A stretch of DNA of 64,000 nt, taken from NCBI GenBank assembly GCA_017304135.1, contig JAFLBB010000005.1:41856-105855 (forward strand), in the 5' to 3' direction. Under the pieces are notes generated by a model. It worked only from the letters and a program-made list of their open reading frames with translations, did not search any database and was not told where the DNA came from. Positions within the stretch are counted from its first letter, which is position 1; each line of letters opens with the position of its first letter. This document shows positions 62,062-64,000 of this stretch, piece after piece. The position numbers and the translations under genes were made by a program. Source of the stretch: Acidobacteriota bacterium (GTDB lineage: Bacteria > Acidobacteriota > Terriglobia > Bryobacterales > Bryobacteraceae).

Positions 62062-63782
62062 TGCTCGGACGCATCTTCTCCACTGATCACAAAGTCATCG
62101 GCAAGCAGTATTACTTCCTCTCGCTGTTCAGCGTCATGATCGGCCTCCTGCTGAGCGTGTTCATGCGCTTCCACCTGATCTACCCCGACAAGAAGGTGAA
62201 GCTCTTCGAACTCCTCTGGCCCACGGGCGCCGCCGGCGGCATCATGACGCCCGAACTCTACCTCTCCATCATGACCATGCACGGCACCCTCATGGTCTTC
62301 TTCGTCCTCACCACCGTGCCCCAGGGCGGCTTCGGCAACTTCTTCTTGCCCATCCAGATCGGCGCCGCCGACATGGCCTTCCCCCGCCTCAACATGCTCA
62401 GCTTCTGGACCACGCTGCTGGCCCTGCTCGTCCTCCTCGGCGCCTTCTTCGTCCCCGGCGGCGCGCCCCTCGGCGGGTGGACCGCTTACCCACCGCTCTC
62501 CGCCGTCGGCCAGATCGCCGGCCCCGGCCAAGGCGACGGCATGGACATGTGGATCCTCTCCATCGCCCTCTTCTCCATCGCCTCGCTGCTTACCTCCATC
62601 AACTTCATCGCCACCGTGATGGAACTCCGGGCCCCCGGCATGACGCTCGACCGCATGCCCCTCACCGTCTGGGGCTGGTTCACCACAGCCATCATCAGCC
62701 TGCTCGCCTTCGCCGTCCTGCTCGCCGCCGGCCTCCTCCTCTTGCTCGACCGCTGGGGCGGCACCAGCTTCTTCCTCCCCGCCGGTCTCGTCATCAACGA
62801 CCGCATCCTCAAAAATAGCGGCGGCTCGCCCATCCTCTGGCAACACCTCTTCTGGTTCTTCGGCCACCCCGAGGTCTACATCGCCATCCTCCCCGGCATG
62901 GGCCTCATCTCCACCATCCTCAGCGTCAACTCCCGCCGCCCCGTCTTCGGCTACAAGGCCATGGTCGGCGCCATGCTCGTCATCGCCTTCCTCGGCTTCG
63001 TCGTCTGGGGCCACCACATGTTCATCAGCGGCATGAGCCCTTACTCCTCCATCGCCTTCTCCGTGCTCACCATGACCGTCGGCGTCCCCAGCGCCATCAA
63101 AACATTCAACTGGCTCGGCACCCTCTGGGGCGGCCAACTGCGCCTGAACGTGGCCATGCTCTTCGCCCTTGGGTTCGTTTCGTTATTTGTCGCCGGCGGC
63201 ATCACAGGCATCTTCCTCGGCCAGCCGGCCATGGACCTCTACCTCCACGACACCTACTTCGTCGTCGGCCACTTCCACCTCATCATGGGCGTCGCCGCGG
63301 TGTTCGCCATGTTCGCCGGAACCTACTACTGGTTCCCCAAAATGTTCGGCCGCATGCTCAACGAGACCATCGGCAAGATCCACTTCTACATCACCTTCCT
63401 CGGCGTCTACGGCATCTTCATCCCCATGCACGTCGCCGGACTCGCCGGCAACCCGCGCCGCTACCCCGACTTCAAGGAATTCGAATTCCTTTCCGACCTC
63501 ACCCGCCTCCACACCTTCATCTCGCACACCTCGTTCACCGTCGCCGCCGTGCAACTGCTCTTCCTCTTCAACCTCTTCTGGAGCCTCTGGCGCGGCGCGC
63601 GCGCTTCGCAAAACCCGTGGGACGCCACAACGCTCGAATGGAGCGTCCCCTCGCCCCCACCGCACGACAACTTCGGCGGCCAGCCCGTCGCCGTCGCCCA
63701 TGGGCCTTATGAATACAGCGTGCCCGGCAGTGAGGCTGATTTCGTGATGCAGGCCGCGCCAGTCAAGGAGCCCTCCGCATGA
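62061..63782 (+). CDS. ctaD: Cytochrome c oxidase subunit I
   Basis: 573 residues, about 12 transmembrane helices. Heme and CuB ligands: TMHGTLMVF, WFFGHPEVYIAILPGMG (CuB His and the D-channel Glu of type A1 oxidases), VWGHHMFISGM, and VVGHFHLIMG with heme histidines. K-channel lysine in GVPSAIKTFNW. It is a proton-pumping heme-copper oxidase of the A1 type by these motifs. Its stop overlaps the next start (ATGA). Confidence 0.95.
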   Translation: MLGRIFSTDHKVIGKQYYFLSLFSVMIGLLLSVFMRFHLIYPDKKVKLFELLWPTGAAGGIMTPELYLSIMTMHGTLMVFFVLTTVPQGGFGNFFLPIQIGAADMAFPRLNMLSFWTTLLALLVLLGAFFVPGGAPLGGWTAYPPLSAVGQIAGPGQGDGMDMWILSIALFSIASLLTSINFIATVMELRAPGMTLDRMPLTVWGWFTTAIISLLAFAVLLAAGLLLLLDRWGGTSFFLPAGLVINDRILKNSGGSPILWQHLFWFFGHPEVYIAILPGMGLISTILSVNSRRPVFGYKAMVGAMLVIAFLGFVVWGHHMFISGMSPYSSIAFSVLTMTVGVPSAIKTFNWLGTLWGGQLRLNVAMLFALGFVSLFVAGGITGIFLGQPAMDLYLHDTYFVVGHFHLIMGVAAVFAMFAGTYYWFPKMFGRMLNETIGKIHFYITFLGVYGIFIPMHVAGLAGNPRRYPDFKEFEFLSDLTRLHTFISHTSFTVAAVQLLFLFNLFWSLWRGARASQNPWDATTLEWSVPSPPPHDNFGGQPVAVAHGPYEYSVPGSEADFVMQAAPVKEPSA

Positions 63783-64000
63783 GCGCCGCCGTCCGCGTGC
63801 GCGTCGCCTCCACCGGAGCTTGGCTCGCCACCGGGGCCATGATCACGCTCTTCTCCGCCTTGACGAGCGCACTCGTCATCCGCCGCGGCATCGGCGGCGA
63901 CTGGGTATCTCTCGCCCTGCCGCCCATCCTCTGGCTAAACACCGCGCTTCTGGCCGCAGCAAGCGCCGCGGTGGAACTCCGCCGTTGGGGCGCTGCCACC
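63779..64000 (+). CDS. ctaE: Cytochrome c oxidase subunit III, N-terminal part
   Basis: ATG at 63779 overlaps the ctaD stop by four bases, and the frame runs to the right edge (74 codons visible). The first helix LATGAMITLFSALTSALVIRRG and LALPPILWLNTALLAAASAAVELRRW fit the first two transmembrane helices of subunit III, which stabilises the oxidase and its proton uptake. The rest, including the conserved Glu and later helices, is outside the window. Confidence 0.8.
   Translation, partial: MSAAVRVRVASTGAWLATGAMITLFSALTSALVIRRGIGGDWVSLALPPILWLNTALLAAASAAVELRRWGAAT

Overview
The window is 64 kb of GC-rich bacterial chromosome, most likely from an acidobacterium of the Bryobacterales/Solibacter group. 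The support is the gene content. There is a very large TonB-dependent receptor with an N-terminal carboxypeptidase-like regulatory domain. There are three secreted von Willebrand factor A proteins of the acidobacterial type, a long secreted protein of the Solibacter-expanded TIGR03437 type, a membrane-anchored HTH/PD40 beta-propeller regulator, an S46 peptidase, and several TAT-exported Gfo/Idh-like proteins. Kdo synthesis genes and outer-membrane barrels indicate a Gram-negative envelope. Assignment is by recognition only; no search was run.

Layout. 1-7 kb: edge of a molybdopterin-binding gene, a mutarotase-like enzyme, a secreted hypothetical protein, an ORF-less group II intron (2295-2914) lying just past a terminator hairpin, a TAT-exported Gfo/Idh protein, a YihY/BrkB membrane protein and a probable ATP-grasp protein. 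7-21 kb: S46 dipeptidyl-peptidase, ceramidase-like hydrolase, TonB receptor, DEAD-box helicase, histone-deacetylase-like enzyme, an XRE regulator paired with a membrane protein, a Ric/YtfE iron-sulfur repair protein, GAPDH and an alpha/beta hydrolase. 21-33 kb: a coupled pair of VWA proteins, the kdsB-pyrG-kdsA operon (CTP and Kdo supply for lipopolysaccharide), a four-gene minus-strand group with a TIGR03437-type protein, the HTH/PD40 regulator and a pseudopilin. 33-39.5 kb: a carbohydrate/peptide scavenging group (Gfo/Idh, BNR-4, SMP-30, M19 dipeptidase).

39.5-49.3 kb is the most coherent system: one tightly overlapping minus-strand operon for a cytosolic group 3b (NADP-linked, sulfhydrogenase-type) [NiFe]-hydrogenase. 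It encodes beta, gamma, delta and alpha subunits, a stand-alone cyclic-nucleotide-binding protein between beta and gamma, the maturation protease, and HypA, F, C, D and E. HypB is absent and HypA lacks its whole zinc ribbon. A -24/-12 element matching sigma-54 promoters lies 31 bases upstream of the first start codon.

49.6-57.3 kb: tRNA-Leu(UAA), a sulfatase, and a surface polysaccharide cluster (Wzt/Wzm-type ABC exporter, GDP-mannose 3,5-epimerase-like enzyme, UDP-glucose/GDP-mannose dehydrogenase, and a split-domain glycosyltransferase on the other strand). 57.3-64 kb: RluA-family pseudouridine synthase, a third VWA protein, aroA, a small histidine kinase, and the start of a cytochrome c oxidase operon (subunits II, I, III) cut by the window edge. 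No CRISPR array, transposase or rRNA was seen.
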